Origin: Planctomycetia bacterium
Lineage (GTDB): Bacteria > Planctomycetota > Phycisphaerae > UBA1845 > Fen-1342
Length of the DNA: 64,000 nt
Direction: 5' to 3'
Assembly: GCA_015709575.1 (NCBI GenBank)
Contig: CP054190.1
Coordinates: 2,602,616 to 2,666,615, forward strand
Shown here: piece after piece, positions 43,476 through 53,745 of the stretch
Layout: every line of letters begins with the position of its first letter
Numbering within the stretch: the stretch's first letter is position 1
Notes under the pieces: model-generated
Seen by the model: only the letters and a program-made list of their open reading frames with translations
Database searches by the model: none
What the model was told of the DNA's origin: nothing
Position numbers and translations under genes: made by a program

Positions 43476-44840
43476 ATGACAGCGCCGATCCGGCTGTGGG
43501 ACAAGGGCGCGCCGCTCGACGCGCTGGTCCATTCCTTCACCGTCGGCCGCGATCCGATCAGCGACCTGGCGCTCGTGCCACACGATTGCGTCGCCTCTGC
43601 CGCCCACGCCCGCACGCTGCATCGGGCCGGCCTGCTCAGCACGTCCGACCTCGACGCCCTGCTATCCGGACTGCGCGAGATTCACACCGCCGCGGGTGCC
43701 GGGAAGTTCATAATCTCGCGCGAACAGGAGGACGCGCACACTGCGATTGAGGCGGCGCTGACCGCCAGGTTCGGCGATGCCGGCCGGCGGATTCACGCCG
43801 GCCGCTCGCGGAATGACCAGGTGGCGGCCGCAATGCGCCTGTACCTGCGAACGGAGGTGCTTCGCCTCGACGAACATGTTTCCGCGCTGATCGAGGCGAT
43901 CCTGACGCGCATTGTCGCGGACGGCGCGATTCCGCTGCCTGGCTACACGCACATGCAGCCGGCCATGCCGTCGAGCGTCGGCCAATGGCTGGCCGCACAC
44001 GCCGACGCGCTACTGGACGAGTTCGCCGCCTCACTCGACCTTTTGCGCCGGCTCGACCTGTGCCCGCTCGGAACCGGCGCAGGATTCGGTGTGGCGCTGC
44101 CGCTGGATCGGGCCTACACCGCAAAGCTGCTGGGCTTCTCGCGCGTACAGCGCAGCGCGCCGGATGTGCAGAACCGCCGCGGGCGCTTCGAACTCCTGGT
44201 GGCGCGCCTGGCGTCCGACTGCGGAGCAATCGTCGAAAAGCTCGCCTGGGATATTCTGCTCTATTCCGCGCCGGAGTACGGATTCCTGTCATTGCCGGAA
44301 TCACTCACGACCGGCTCCTCGATCATGCCGCAGAAGCGCAACCCGGACGTGGTCGAGCTGATGCGCGCACAGGCGGCACGGCTGCGAGCGCGCCCCGCGG
44401 AACTCGAGTGGATCATCGCAAAGCTGCCATCGAGCTATCACCGCGATCTGCAACTCACGAAGGAGCCTGTCATCTGCGCGATCCGCGAGGTTGAGATACT
44501 GCTCGCCGTCACACGGGATGTGGTTCTTGGCCTCAAGCTTCATCCCGATCGAATCAGCACCGCCATGAGACCGGAACTGTACGCAACCGACGCCGCCTAT
44601 GAACTGGTGCGCCAAGGGCGGCCGTTTCGTGATGCCTACCTGGCCGTGGCACAGTCGCTACGCGATGGGACCTTTTGCCCGCCAGCGCAGAGCACTTCCA
44701 CCCTTCGCCCCGATCTGGTTGCTCCGGAACAATTGGCCGCGATGCGGGAAGAACTGCTCTCGCTGCGTCGAGAGGCCGGTAAGTGGGCGGTGCGATTCGC
44801 GCAAGCCGAGCAAACTGTGCTGCACAACCCGGTGTCGTAA
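43476..44840 (+). CDS. argH: Argininosuccinate lyase
   Basis: The enzyme cleaves argininosuccinate into arginine and fumarate in the last step of arginine synthesis. The superfamily signature GSSIMPQKRNPD lies at about residue 280, with the catalytic Ser in its flexible loop. HAGRSRNDQ and GYTHMQPAMPSSVGQ are the other conserved regions. The ATG at 43476 (GGGAG ten bases upstream) gives 454 residues, the normal length; the frame before it is not conserved. No other arginine gene is adjacent. Confidence 0.94.
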   Translation: MTAPIRLWDKGAPLDALVHSFTVGRDPISDLALVPHDCVASAAHARTLHRAGLLSTSDLDALLSGLREIHTAAGAGKFIISREQEDAHTAIEAALTARFGDAGRRIHAGRSRNDQVAAAMRLYLRTEVLRLDEHVSALIEAILTRIVADGAIPLPGYTHMQPAMPSSVGQWLAAHADALLDEFAASLDLLRRLDLCPLGTGAGFGVALPLDRAYTAKLLGFSRVQRSAPDVQNRRGRFELLVARLASDCGAIVEKLAWDILLYSAPEYGFLSLPESLTTGSSIMPQKRNPDVVELMRAQAARLRARPAELEWIIAKLPSSYHRDLQLTKEPVICAIREVEILLAVTRDVVLGLKLHPDRISTAMRPELYATDAAYELVRQGRPFRDAYLAVAQSLRDGTFCPPAQSTSTLRPDLVAPEQLAAMREELLSLRREAGKWAVRFAQAEQTVLHNPVS

Positions 44841-44878
44841 AAAAGCTCGCCTTGCGGATGCCGGACCCCTCGGCGTCA

Positions 44879-45283
44879 TCATCGGCAGGCATCGTCCGAA
44901 TTCGGCGTCCGCGTCAACCGCCCCGCCGCGACAGGCGCCGTGATTTCCCACGCGCCCGCCATGCCCCCGTCCGACACGAACCGCATGCGGGTCTCGGACG
45001 ACTCCGTCAGCCGCAGCTTTCCCGCCGCGACGCGCCGCACACAACCACGCCCATCGCTGATTGGTCCCTCGTACGCTAGGTAGGCCGAGCGATGATCGGC
45101 GATGCGCTCGGACCGCACCGAGCCGCTCGCACGCGGATCGAGGTCCAATCGCCACGTCCACAACGCATCGCCATCCGGTCGCTCAATCATCAGATCCCAG
45201 TGAGTGCCGTGCTCGATACCCGTGCGCGCCCCCGCGCCATCGCCGGCGCCGGTGTCGTGCTCCAGCAGAACGTACCTCAGCAT
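44879..45283 (-). CDS. Stand-alone LigD-type phosphoesterase domain protein
   Basis: The 134-residue protein begins RYVLLEHD and contains HWDLMIE and LWTWRLDLDP, which match the 3'-phosphoesterase (PE) domain of bacterial LigD (EHD...HxDLRLE...W). In LigD this domain trims 3' ends at DNA breaks; here it is alone, as in some archaeal and planctomycete proteins. The ATG at 45283 has GGGAAG ahead. The first His (EHD) and the HWD His are the expected catalytic or metal residues. A role in DNA-end repair is inference. It is convergent with argH. Confidence 0.65.
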   Translation of the reverse strand: MLRYVLLEHDTGAGDGAGARTGIEHGTHWDLMIERPDGDALWTWRLDLDPRASGSVRSERIADHRSAYLAYEGPISDGRGCVRRVAAGKLRLTESSETRMRFVSDGGMAGAWEITAPVAAGRLTRTPNSDDACR

Positions 45284-45361
45284 GAGCGCTTCCCGACGAT
45301 TCTCGACGCGGCGCCGTAGCGGTTGCCGCAGCGCGGGGGGATCGGCTACCGTACCGGCGGC

Positions 45362-46033
45362 ATGCACCCCGGCGATACGCGCGCATTCTACCGATCGCGA
45401 CGAACCCTCATCGCAGTGGCGCTGGCTGCCCCGCTGGCGCTGGCCGCGGCGGCGTGGTGGGCGATTGACCGCTATGCGCTCTCCATGCGAGAGCCGGACG
45501 CCGGCGCATCGGCTGAAGAGTGGTTTCGGTACATCGTGGATCCGCAGGGACTTGCCCGCACCGATCGCTCGTCGCGCGAACGCTTCTTTCACCGGCACCT
45601 CGATCGGGCACGCGACGACGCCTACGCGCGCGTGTTCGCCGCCGAGTACCGCAGCGCCACCGCCGAAGAACAGCAGCGCATCGTGACGATGCTCTGGGAC
45701 ACCTTTCTCCCGCGGATCCTCGACGACGCGCGCACTTACTTTGCCGCGGCGGACGCCGAAATCGCCCAAAAGCACCTGGATGACTGCCTGGTCCGCTACA
45801 ACCGGCTGGTCAACGCGCTGCGCGCCACGCGCTTCGGAAAGGCCGATCGCGGCGGCGGCGAGCTGGACCTTTTTCTCAAGCTGGCACAGCGGCTCACCGA
45901 ATCGGACCAGGCGATGGTCGGCCGCTTCTGGGAGCGCTTGCAGGGACGCATCACCGAAGTCCTGGCGGACGATGATCTCCGGGGCGAATTTGAGCGACGG
46001 ATCGCCGAACCGGACAGCGGGCCGCGCGGATGA
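45362..46033 (+). CDS. Single-pass membrane protein of unknown function
   Basis: A short basic N-terminus (FYRSRRT) precedes one membrane helix (about 16-36). The 185-residue rest is helical and charged, with Asp/Arg/Glu-rich segments such as RERFFHRHLDRARDDAYARV; a coiled-coil or all-alpha domain is likely. No family is recognised. It is the first gene of a tightly packed trio: its stop overlaps the nitroreductase start by ATGA. Confidence 0.6.
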   Translation: MHPGDTRAFYRSRRTLIAVALAAPLALAAAAWWAIDRYALSMREPDAGASAEEWFRYIVDPQGLARTDRSSRERFFHRHLDRARDDAYARVFAAEYRSATAEEQQRIVTMLWDTFLPRILDDARTYFAAADAEIAQKHLDDCLVRYNRLVNALRATRFGKADRGGGELDLFLKLAQRLTESDQAMVGRFWERLQGRITEVLADDDLRGEFERRIAEPDSGPRG

Positions 46034-46803
46034 CGGCGGACGTCACCTCGGTCACAGCGCCCGCGCAAGCAGAGCCGGTCGCACTGGCAGCATTCGAAGC
46101 ACTGGTACGCGCGCGGCGCGCGACCCGGCACTTCCTGCCCGACCCGGTGCCCGACAATCTGCTCGCGCGCATCCTGGACGCGGCCCGCTGGGCGCCCAGC
46201 GGCTACAACCTCCAGCCCACGCACATCTTCATCGCTCGCGACGCGCGGCTGCGAGCCGCGCTGGTTCCCGCCTGCATGGGCCAATCACAGATTCTCGAAG
46301 CGCCGCTGACGCTCGTCTTCGCCGGGGATCGCCGGGTGCGACCCGCGCACTTCGAGCGCGTGCTTGAGATGGAACGCGCCGCCGGCAACCTGCCCGAGCA
46401 TTATGAAGCGCGCCTGCGAGGCGTGGTTCCGCTGGCCTTCGATCGCGGTCCGCTCGGCCTTGCAGCTGCGATCAAGGCGGTCTTTGCCCCGCTGCGCCGC
46501 CTGCTGCTTCCGACGCCCGCGATTCCCGCCCTGGACATGCGCTTCTGGCTCGCCAAGCAGGCCATGCTCAGCGCCATGAATACTATGCTGGCAGCAACCG
46601 CCGCAGGGCTGGCCACTGTGCCAATGGAGGGATTTGACGGCGGCCGCGCGCGGCGCGCGCTGCGCATCCCACGGCGCTTTGAGATTCTGTTGCTCATGCC
46701 GATCGGATATGCCGCGCCGGGTACGCTGACGAAGACGCGCCTGCCGCTGTCCGGTCTGGTCCATGAACTCCCCATGGTCGATCGGAGCGCGTCACGGCCG
46801 TGA
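46030..46803 (+). CDS. Nitroreductase family protein
   Basis: The FMN-binding nitroreductase fold is indicated by RRATRHFLPDPVPDNLL (the RxxxRxFxxxPV start), WAPSGYNLQPTHIF and the C-terminal GYAAPGTLTKTRLPLSGLVH. Family members reduce nitro compounds, quinones or act as flavin reductases; the substrate is unknown. The Arg-rich end (SASRP) is truncated in comparison with larger relatives. Start overlaps the upstream gene (ATGA), and its stop overlaps the photolyase start (GTGA). Confidence 0.85.
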   Translation: MTADVTSVTAPAQAEPVALAAFEALVRARRATRHFLPDPVPDNLLARILDAARWAPSGYNLQPTHIFIARDARLRAALVPACMGQSQILEAPLTLVFAGDRRVRPAHFERVLEMERAAGNLPEHYEARLRGVVPLAFDRGPLGLAAAIKAVFAPLRRLLLPTPAIPALDMRFWLAKQAMLSAMNTMLAATAAGLATVPMEGFDGGRARRALRIPRRFEILLLMPIGYAAPGTLTKTRLPLSGLVHELPMVDRSASRP

Positions 46804-48287
46804 ATACGACCATCGTCTGGTTCCGAAGCGACCTGCGGATCGCGGATAACCGCGCCCTTTCAGCCGCGGCCGAGCGCGGACGCGTGCTGCCCCTGTACAT
46901 TCACGCTCCCTCGGAAGAGGGCCAATGGCCACCGGGCGGCGCCTCTCGGTGGTGGCTGCACCACTCGCTGCGCGCGCTTGACGCTTCGCTACGCGCGCTC
47001 GGTGCAGCGCTGGTCGTCCGCAGCGGCCCGGCGCTGCCCGTACTGCGCGTGCTGCTCCGCGAGAGCGGCGCGGACGCCGTGTACTGGAACCGCCGCTATG
47101 AGCCAGCCGCGATCGAGCGCGACGCCGAGGTGAAGGCCGCGCTCCGCACCGATGGCATCGCCTGCGAAAGTTATTGCGCCGCATTGCTGCACGAGCCGTG
47201 GGAAATCCGCACCGGAGAGAGCCGCCCCTACCGCGTCTTCACGCCCTTCTACAAGGCCTGCCTGGCTCGCGGAGCCCCGTCCGCACCGGAGCCGGCGCCG
47301 GCGCGCCTGCACCCCGCACCGATGGCTGCTGATTCCGACGGTCCCGATACCGGTACTCGAGCCAACGCGGCGGCTACTCGCGCGATCACGAACCTGAGCC
47401 TGCTTCCGGAAACTGACTGGGCCGCCGGATTGCGCGAGACCTGGACGCCGGGTGAGGGCGGGGCAGCCGTCGCACTCGCGCGGCTCTGTGATGGGGGCGT
47501 TGTCTCCCGCTACCCGGATGAGCGCGACCGCCCGGACCTCGACAGCGTCTCGCGCCTGTCGCCCTTTCTGCACTTCGGCGAAGTAAGCCCGCGCACCGTC
47601 TGGCATGCCGTCGCGGCGCTGCGTGACTCCGGCGACCCGGGATTCCGCGCCGCGTGCGATGCGTATCTGCGTCAATTGATCTGGCGTGAATTCGCCCACC
47701 ACTTGCTCTTCCATTATTCGCACACGCCCGAATCCCCGCTGCGCGAGGAGTTCGCGCGCTTTCCGTGGGAAAGCAACCCTGAGGCGCTGAAGGCCTGGCA
47801 GCGCGGACGCACCGGCTACCCGCTGGTCGACGCCGGAATGCGGCAGCTCTGGCACACCGGCTGGATGCACAACCGCGTGAGGATGGTAGTGGCGTCCTTC
47901 CTTGTGAAGGATTTGCGGATTCACTGGCTGGAGGGCGCGCGCTGGTTCTGGGACACGCTGGTGGACGCTGACCTGGCGAACAACACGCTCGGCTGGCAGT
48001 GGACTGCCGGCTGCGGTGCGGATGCCGCCCCCTACTTCCGCATCTTCAATCCAATCTCGCAGGGTGAGAAGTTCGATCCGGATGGAAAGTACGTTCGACA
48101 CTGGGTGCCCGAGCTGCGGAATCGGCTGCTGCGTGAGCTGCATCAGCCGTGCGACGCCGGGTGGCCCCCACCCGATGGCTTGCGATCCAGCGCGCTGTCG
48201 AAGCGCTACCCGCCGCCGATCGTCGATCACGCCGTGGAACGAGACGCGGCGCTCTCCGCCTATGAGCGGATGCGCCGCGGCACGTGA
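46800..48287 (+). CDS. phrB: Deoxyribodipyrimidine photolyase
   Basis: The class I CPD photolyase repairs UV-induced pyrimidine dimers using light and FAD. The N-terminal alpha/beta domain starts TTIVWFRSDLRIADNRAL (photoantenna part). The FAD domain contains GYPLVDAGMRQLWHTGWMHN and the DADLANNTLGWQWTAGCG block, with the Trp residues expected for electron transfer. Length 495 is usual. The start is a GTG overlapping the nitroreductase stop (GTGA). Repair genes ogt, uvrB and the LigD-type domain protein also occur in this window. Confidence 0.93.
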   Translation: MNTTIVWFRSDLRIADNRALSAAAERGRVLPLYIHAPSEEGQWPPGGASRWWLHHSLRALDASLRALGAALVVRSGPALPVLRVLLRESGADAVYWNRRYEPAAIERDAEVKAALRTDGIACESYCAALLHEPWEIRTGESRPYRVFTPFYKACLARGAPSAPEPAPARLHPAPMAADSDGPDTGTRANAAATRAITNLSLLPETDWAAGLRETWTPGEGGAAVALARLCDGGVVSRYPDERDRPDLDSVSRLSPFLHFGEVSPRTVWHAVAALRDSGDPGFRAACDAYLRQLIWREFAHHLLFHYSHTPESPLREEFARFPWESNPEALKAWQRGRTGYPLVDAGMRQLWHTGWMHNRVRMVVASFLVKDLRIHWLEGARWFWDTLVDADLANNTLGWQWTAGCGADAAPYFRIFNPISQGEKFDPDGKYVRHWVPELRNRLLRELHQPCDAGWPPPDGLRSSALSKRYPPPIVDHAVERDAALSAYERMRRGT

Positions 48288-48312
48288 TTCATCTTCCTGA
48301 AACCGGCGGGAT

Positions 48313-49416
48313 TTATGGCACAGCCGCGCCCGGCCCGCAGGTCGGAACAGGCTTTGGCGCCGGCCCGGTTCGGTACGTCAGCGCCTGGAACGTGTCCTTG
48401 TTCAGCGTCACAACCGTCTGCACCAGCGGGTAGTCGGGATCGTTGGTGGTGATGTCGAACACCACGCCCGCATCGGGAATCTGCGGGCCGGGTGGAATGT
48501 CCATGCTGATCGAGAACACGAACTTCGGCACCGGCGGAATCGAGCGCATCCAGGCCGGCGGCGGCGACTTCGGCCCGACCGCCGCCTTGAACAGCGGGTT
48601 CTTGCAGCACACGCCGGTGATCATGAAGTTCTCATCCTCGCCGAAGTAGTGCACCTCGATCCCGCGCTTGGCGGGCTTGGTATCCTGCTTGATGAACAGC
48701 ATCGCCGGCTGCGCCACGTGCACCCGCTCGAAAATGCGGGCCTGGACGGGCACGTTGATCTGTGCCTCGCGCGCGATGCCTGTCTTCACAACCAGAGACG
48801 AGGACGTGGTTCCGTAGGTCAGGGGCGGACGCGTCTTCGCGACGATCTCCACCAACCGGCCAGGCTCGATCTCCTTGACCTCGATGTCGAAGGCCGTAAT
48901 CAACTCGCGCCCCAGCACCTCGATCTTGAACGGCTCGTCCATGTGATTCTTGAGCTTGACGCGCCCCTCCAGCGGCTTGGCCGGATCCGTCGCGCGAATC
49001 ACCAGGCCGCCCATCGGCTCCATCGTCACGGCCCGCTTCACGAACCCCTTGATCTCGAACTTCGCCTCCGGTGTCACCGGGTCAGTGCTGAAGATCGTGA
49101 CGCTGGAGGTCTGCGACTCCTGCTTGCCGGTAGAGTCATATGAAGCCACCACCTCGGTCGCCTCTCCGGGGCCGAGGTCATAGCGCGCCGGCTGCATCGC
49201 CGTGCAACCACATGCGGGCTGCACCCGCGTGATCTTGAGCGGCTGGTCTCCGACGTTTGTGATCACCAGCGTGAACGAGGGCTTTTCGCCGTGCCAGATC
49301 GTTCCGAAATCCCACAGCCCCTGCGAAAGGTGAATCTTCGGCTGGGCAATCGCTGGGAAGACGCCCGCCAGCGCCATCAGTCCGATGAGTGCGATGAATC
49401 GCGGAAATGCCGACAT
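48313..49416 (-). CDS. Secreted DUF1573-domain protein
   Basis: The ATG at 49416 gives a signal peptide (cleavage near FPAIA) and 367 residues. A DUF1573 domain at about 30-130 is marked by WDFGTIWHGEKPSFTLVITN and QPACGCTAMQPARY, the conserved Cys-Gly-Cys-Thr block of this planctomycete- and Bacteroidetes-rich family. The remaining 240 residues repeat immunoglobulin-like beta patterns (KLKNHMDEPFKIEVLG) and suggest two or three further domains, with paired cysteines in VCCKNPLF. The role is unknown; surface or periplasmic protein with Ig-like folds. Confidence 0.82.
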   Translation of the reverse strand: MSAFPRFIALIGLMALAGVFPAIAQPKIHLSQGLWDFGTIWHGEKPSFTLVITNVGDQPLKITRVQPACGCTAMQPARYDLGPGEATEVVASYDSTGKQESQTSSVTIFSTDPVTPEAKFEIKGFVKRAVTMEPMGGLVIRATDPAKPLEGRVKLKNHMDEPFKIEVLGRELITAFDIEVKEIEPGRLVEIVAKTRPPLTYGTTSSSLVVKTGIAREAQINVPVQARIFERVHVAQPAMLFIKQDTKPAKRGIEVHYFGEDENFMITGVCCKNPLFKAAVGPKSPPPAWMRSIPPVPKFVFSISMDIPPGPQIPDAGVVFDITTNDPDYPLVQTVVTLNKDTFQALTYRTGPAPKPVPTCGPGAAVP

Positions 49417-49591
49417 TCGACGTGATCTCCGGTCAGAACAGGCGAGAATACGCGAGCACGAAGCCGCGACCTGCGGCCGCCCCGTTGCAACGTTATTCCG
49501 ATCCCCCGGTATCGCGCTCGGCGGCACCGGAACCGCGGCCCGTCCCGTGCGGCCCGGACCCAACCACCGCAAACGTCTGATAATATCGCAC

Positions 49592-50638
49592 CTAGCGGGC
49601 CGCGGCTGCGGCCTGCGACGTACGCGGAGCGGCCGGCGTCTCGCGCGCCGCCTCGTTCAGATACCACTGCACCGTCTGCGGGATGCCGACATCATAGGTC
49701 ACGGTCGGCCGCCAGTTCAGCATCCGCCGCGCCTTCTCGGCTGAGAAAAATGACCGCCGCCCCATCAGCCACACGGCGTAGCGCGTGATCATCGGCGGCG
49801 ACTGCCAACGCATCAGCCGGCCGACGCACTCCAGCACAAATCCCGCGAAGTACGCCAGCCGATAGGGCACCTTTCGCTGCACCGGCGGCGCTCCGAGCGC
49901 CTTGGCGAGCAGGTCAAAGTACTGCTGCTGCGTGATCTCGCCGTCATTCGAGCAATTGAACGCCTCGCCATTGGCCTCGCGCATGTGCGCGGCGGTGATA
50001 GCGGCTTCGGCAATGTTGCCGGCGTACACGACGTTCAGCCTGTTGTCGCCCTTGCCCAATATTTTTGCCCCGCCGGCACGGATCATTTTCGCCAGTCGCG
50101 CGATGGTGGCCCGGTCGCGCGGGCCATAGATCCACGCCGGGCGAATGACGGTCAGTTCAATCCGGCCACTGCGGTGGGCCTCCCAGGCGATTTCCTCGGC
50201 GATGATCTTGGAGCGCGTGTAATAGGCCCAGCGATAGACCTTGAACCCCAGCGGGTAGGTCTCATCGATCGTCTCTTCGCGCGTGTGATAGCCGTAAGTG
50301 CTGATCGAGCTGACGTGCACGAAGCGCCGCACACCGGCGGCCACCGCCGCCTCGACCGTGTTGCGCGTACCATCGATGGTGACGTGCTGAAAATCCTCCC
50401 ACGGTCCCCAGTCGCCGACCTTCGCGGCGCTGTGATAGACCACGTCGCAGCCGCGGCAGGCCGCGTCCAGCGAGGCGCGATCCGTCACGTCGCCCTCGGC
50501 GAACTCCACCCCCTGCGACTGCAGCCAGCTTCGATCGCTGCCGCGCCGCACCAGCGCCCGCACCGGCTGATTCCGCCGTCGCAGTTGCTCCACGATGTGA
50601 CTGCCCAGCAACCCGGTCGCGCCCGTTACAAGATTCAT
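49592..50638 (-). CDS. NAD-dependent epimerase/dehydratase (extended SDR)
   Basis: The Rossmann motif TGATGLLGSH is at about 5-14 and the catalytic YxxxK appears in YYTRSK, with the Ser in SSISTYG. The sequence around YRWAYYTRSK and RPAWIYGPRD is close to the 3-beta-HSD/HpnA-like extended SDR family, which reduces or epimerises sugar nucleotides or terpenoid/steroid-like substrates. A C-terminal hydrophobic segment (AYFAGFVLECVGRLM) may associate with membranes. The ATG at 50638 starts MNLVTGATG. It lies 36 bases downstream of the transketolase on the same strand; a squalene/phytoene synthase-like gene lies 4 kb away. Confidence 0.82.
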   Translation of the reverse strand: MNLVTGATGLLGSHIVEQLRRRNQPVRALVRRGSDRSWLQSQGVEFAEGDVTDRASLDAACRGCDVVYHSAAKVGDWGPWEDFQHVTIDGTRNTVEAAVAAGVRRFVHVSSISTYGYHTREETIDETYPLGFKVYRWAYYTRSKIIAEEIAWEAHRSGRIELTVIRPAWIYGPRDRATIARLAKMIRAGGAKILGKGDNRLNVVYAGNIAEAAITAAHMREANGEAFNCSNDGEITQQQYFDLLAKALGAPPVQRKVPYRLAYFAGFVLECVGRLMRWQSPPMITRYAVWLMGRRSFFSAEKARRMLNWRPTVTYDVGIPQTVQWYLNEAARETPAAPRTSQAAAAAR

Positions 50639-50674
50639 GCAATGCACCCAGCTTCTGATAGGCCGCCTTCGCGA

Positions 50675-52627
50675 TCAGGATCGCGCCAGCAGCGACTTGG
50701 CGTGGTCGGCCACCTGCTCCGCCCCCACGCCGCAATATTCCAGAATCTCTTCGGCGGTGCGCGTCGATCGCGGCATCCGCTGCACCGTCAGCGCTTCACA
50801 GCGGATTCGACCGGTCCGCGCCGCCAGTTCCGCCACGGCGGAACCCAGTCCGCCGCCGTAGTTGTCTTCCGCCACCAGCACGCGCCCACCGCGCCGCGAC
50901 AGCTCCTCGCCCAGCTTCTCCCCGTCAAACGGCAGGCAGTAGGCGTCGATCACCGTCGCGCGCACTCCCTGCTTGGACAGCAGATCGGCGGCGTGCAGCG
51001 CCACGTGCGTCATGTAACCCGCCGCGACGATCGAAAGCTGCTCGCCCATGCGCAGCACCTGGAACCCGCCCAGCGAAAACGCGGCCGTCGCCGGATCGTA
51101 GAGCAGCGGCACTTCCGGGCGGAACGTCCGCATGTAGGCCATGCCGGGCGTCTCCACCATCAGCCGCGTGCAGTGATAGGCGCTCACGGCGTCCGACGGC
51201 TGAAACACCCAACAAAGCGGGCTGCGCCGATCATCCGCCCGCGCCGTGCCGAGAGAGCGAAAGAACGCCACGTCCGCGACGGCCATCTGGCTCGGCCCGT
51301 CCGCCGCGAGCGAAATTCCCGCGTGCGAGCCGACCAGCTTCACGTTGGCGCGCGAGATGCTCGCCAGTTCCACCTGGTCGTATGCACGGGCGATGAATTT
51401 CGCGAACGAGTTGGCGAACGGGACATATCCGGCCGCGGCCAGCCCCGCCGCCGCTGAGACCATGTTCTGCTCGCCGATCTTGCACTCGAAGAACCGCGCC
51501 GGATGGGCTTTTGCGAACATGTCAGCAAAGGTCGAGTTGCTCACGTCGGCGTCCAGGCACACCACGCTCGGCAGCAGGTCGCCCGCCACCTTGAGCGCCA
51601 CGCCGTAGGCGCGACGGGTCGCCAGCACGCGCTTGTCCAGCGCCGCTCCGAGTCCGGCGCTCCGCATCGCCTCGTCAAACGCCGGCCAACGGGCCTCCCG
51701 CGGGTCGGGCCGCGATCGCACGGCCGGGCCTTCCACCGCGGCGGGACCGGGCAATCCGCTGCCGCCGCCGGCCTTTGCCGCCGCGGCGTCGAGCGAAGCG
51801 CCGGCCGACTCGACATCCGTCATGCCCAGCGGCTTGCCGTGCCAGTTTCCATTCAGCAGCGCGGATACGCCCCAGCCCTTTACCGTCCGCGCCACAATCG
51901 CCAGCGGCGAATTCCCCGATCCGAAATCCGCCAGCGCCTGCTGAACCTGCGCCGGATCGTGCCCGTCGATGTTGCGAACGGTCCAGCCGAATGCGGTCAG
52001 CTTGCCCTCGAGCGCCTCAGCGCTCTGTCGGCTCGATACCGGAGCGGCCTGGCCGTGGCCGTTGCAGTTGAAAATGGCACAAACGTTGGCGAGCCGGTGA
52101 TCGACGATGAAGTCGGCCGCCTCCCAGACCTGCCCCTCGCGCGACTCGCCGTCGCCGATGATCGCGTACACCCGCCGCGGCGAGTTGTCCAATTTCGCCG
52201 CCAGCGCCAGCCCAGCCGCGACGCTCAGCCCCATCCCCAGGCTGCCGGTGGCCGCATCGAAGAACGGAAATCCCTCGGCGGGATTCGGGTGGCCGTCCAG
52301 GACGCTGTCGCGCTCGCGCAGGCCGTCCACGTCCGCAGGCAGCAGCACCCGCGCTTCGGCCTTCGACCGCCCCACCACGCCGCCGAGGTCCGCCCACGCC
52401 GCATACACCGCCGGAACCGCGTGCCCGGCGGAGAGCACCAGCCGATCCGCGGAGGCGTGCCACGGGTCGCGCGGATCGAAGCGCATCTTGCGATACAGCA
52501 GCTCGGCGAGGATGTGGGCGATCGACAGCGCCGTGGACGGGTGGCCCGATCCGGCGCTGGCGGTCATCCGAACGATCAGCTTTCCGAGCGCGGCGGCCTT
52601 GGCGTGCGCGCCGACGGTGGTGGACAT
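50675..52627 (-). CDS. tkt: Transketolase
   Basis: Transketolase moves two-carbon units between sugar phosphates with thiamine diphosphate in the pentose phosphate pathway. The ThDP-binding block [16 protein letters not shown] followed by NCNGHGQ (the GDG...N motif) lies near residues 155-190. The central part has [13 protein letters not shown], containing the catalytic Glu, and the C-terminal domain follows. The ATG at 52627 with GAGGAA upstream gives 650 residues, close to usual length. The epimerase gene follows closely, so both may be one transcript. Confidence 0.9.
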   Translation of the reverse strand: MSTTVGAHAKAAALGKLIVRMTASAGSGHPSTALSIAHILAELLYRKMRFDPRDPWHASADRLVLSAGHAVPAVYAAWADLGGVVGRSKAEARVLLPADVDGLRERDSVLDGHPNPAEGFPFFDAATGSLGMGLSVAAGLALAAKLDNSPRRVYAIIGDGESREGQVWEAADFIVDHRLANVCAIFNCNGHGQAAPVSSRQSAEALEGKLTAFGWTVRNIDGHDPAQVQQALADFGSGNSPLAIVARTVKGWGVSALLNGNWHGKPLGMTDVESAGASLDAAAAKAGGGSGLPGPAAVEGPAVRSRPDPREARWPAFDEAMRSAGLGAALDKRVLATRRAYGVALKVAGDLLPSVVCLDADVSNSTFADMFAKAHPARFFECKIGEQNMVSAAAGLAAAGYVPFANSFAKFIARAYDQVELASISRANVKLVGSHAGISLAADGPSQMAVADVAFFRSLGTARADDRRSPLCWVFQPSDAVSAYHCTRLMVETPGMAYMRTFRPEVPLLYDPATAAFSLGGFQVLRMGEQLSIVAAGYMTHVALHAADLLSKQGVRATVIDAYCLPFDGEKLGEELSRRGGRVLVAEDNYGGGLGSAVAELAARTGRIRCEALTVQRMPRSTRTAEEILEYCGVGAEQVADHAKSLLARS

Positions 52628-52782
52628 CAGGAGATTCCTCGCGAAGCGCGCCGGGCGCGCAGGTCGGGGTTCGCGGGAGTGTATCCAACGGCATGGGGCG
52701 GAACAAGCGCGGCGGCCGCTTCGCCCGCCGCCGACGGCCGGCCCCGGCGCGCGTCGCTCGTCCGCGCGGACCGCCCCGGCGC

Positions 52783-52811
52783 TTCCGATGCACCACGCTG
52801 CATGATATAAA
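52783..52811 (+). promoter_or_regulatory. Extended -10 promoter of sucD
   Basis: TGA directly followed by TATAAA (52806-52811) forms an extended -10 element. A weak -35 (TTCCGA, 52783-52788) lies 17 bases upstream. The leader to the ATG at 52861 is about 45 bases and contains GAAGGAAG as ribosome-binding site. Confidence 0.45.
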
Positions 52812-52860
52812 CCGCTCGCGGCACGGCGCTCTCCAGCCCCCGCGAAGGAAGACACTCGGC

Positions 52861-53745
52861 ATGAGCATTCTCATCAACCGCGATACGCGCGTGATCTGCC
52901 AGGGCATCACCGGCAAGGCCGGCGCGCTGCATACCAAGCTGTGCATCGAGTACGGCGCGAAGTTCGTCGGCGGCGTCACACCCGGCAAGGGCGGGCAGAA
53001 AAGCGAGCACGGCCTGCCGATCTTCGAGACCTGCCACGAAGCCGTGCGCGCCACCGGCGCCGACGCCACCATGATCTTCGTTCCCCCGCCCGGCGCGGCC
53101 GACGCCGCGATGGAGGCCGCGGACGCGGGCATCAAGCTGGTTGTGCTGATCACTGAGGGCATTCCCGCGCTGGACATGGTTCGCGCCCGCAAGTTTCTGG
53201 ATGACCGCGGCGTGCGGCTGATCGGCCCGAACTGCCCCGGCGTCATCACCCCCGGCGAGTGCAAAATCGGCATCATGCCCGGCTACATCCACAAGCCCCC
53301 CGGCGGCGGCGCGAAGACCGTCGGCATCATCTCGCGCAGCGGCACGCTGACCTACGAGGCCGTCTGGCAGTGCTCGCAGCGCGGCATCGCGCAAAGCACC
53401 TGCGTCGGCATCGGCGGCGACCCCGTAAAAGGGCTGAACTTCATCGAACTGCTCGACATGTTCGAGGCCGACCCGCAGACGAATGGAATGATCCTGATCG
53501 GCGAGATCGGCGGCAGCGACGAGGAGCAGGCCGCCGAGCACGTCCGGAAAAACATCCGCAAGCCGGTCGCGGCCTTCATCGCCGGGCGCACCGCCCCGCC
53601 GGGTCGAAGAATGGGGCACGCCGGCGCGATCATCTCGGGCGGTGAGGGCGGCGCGGATTCCAAGATTGCCGCGCTGCGCAAGGCGGGAATCACCGTGAGC
53701 GAAAGCCCGGCCACCATCGGCGAGGCCATCGCGGCGAGGCTGTAG
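52861..53745 (+). CDS. sucD: Succinyl-CoA ligase subunit alpha
   Basis: The alpha subunit carries the CoA-binding Rossmann part and the phosphohistidine of this TCA-cycle enzyme. Seen directly are [36 protein letters not shown] and the active-site GHAGAI with His253. The ATG at 52861 gives 294 residues, the standard length. The partner subunit sucC, which normally precedes sucD, is not in the window; the upstream gene is a divergent transketolase and downstream is non-coding. Confidence 0.94.
   Translation: MSILINRDTRVICQGITGKAGALHTKLCIEYGAKFVGGVTPGKGGQKSEHGLPIFETCHEAVRATGADATMIFVPPPGAADAAMEAADAGIKLVVLITEGIPALDMVRARKFLDDRGVRLIGPNCPGVITPGECKIGIMPGYIHKPPGGGAKTVGIISRSGTLTYEAVWQCSQRGIAQSTCVGIGGDPVKGLNFIELLDMFEADPQTNGMILIGEIGGSDEEQAAEHVRKNIRKPVAAFIAGRTAPPGRRMGHAGAIISGGEGGADSKIAALRKAGITVSESPATIGEAIAARL

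Noticed and set aside
44830..44860. A-run after argH, considered as a terminator for either strand
   Set aside because: No hairpin precedes the T-run on the minus strand or pairs on the plus strand.
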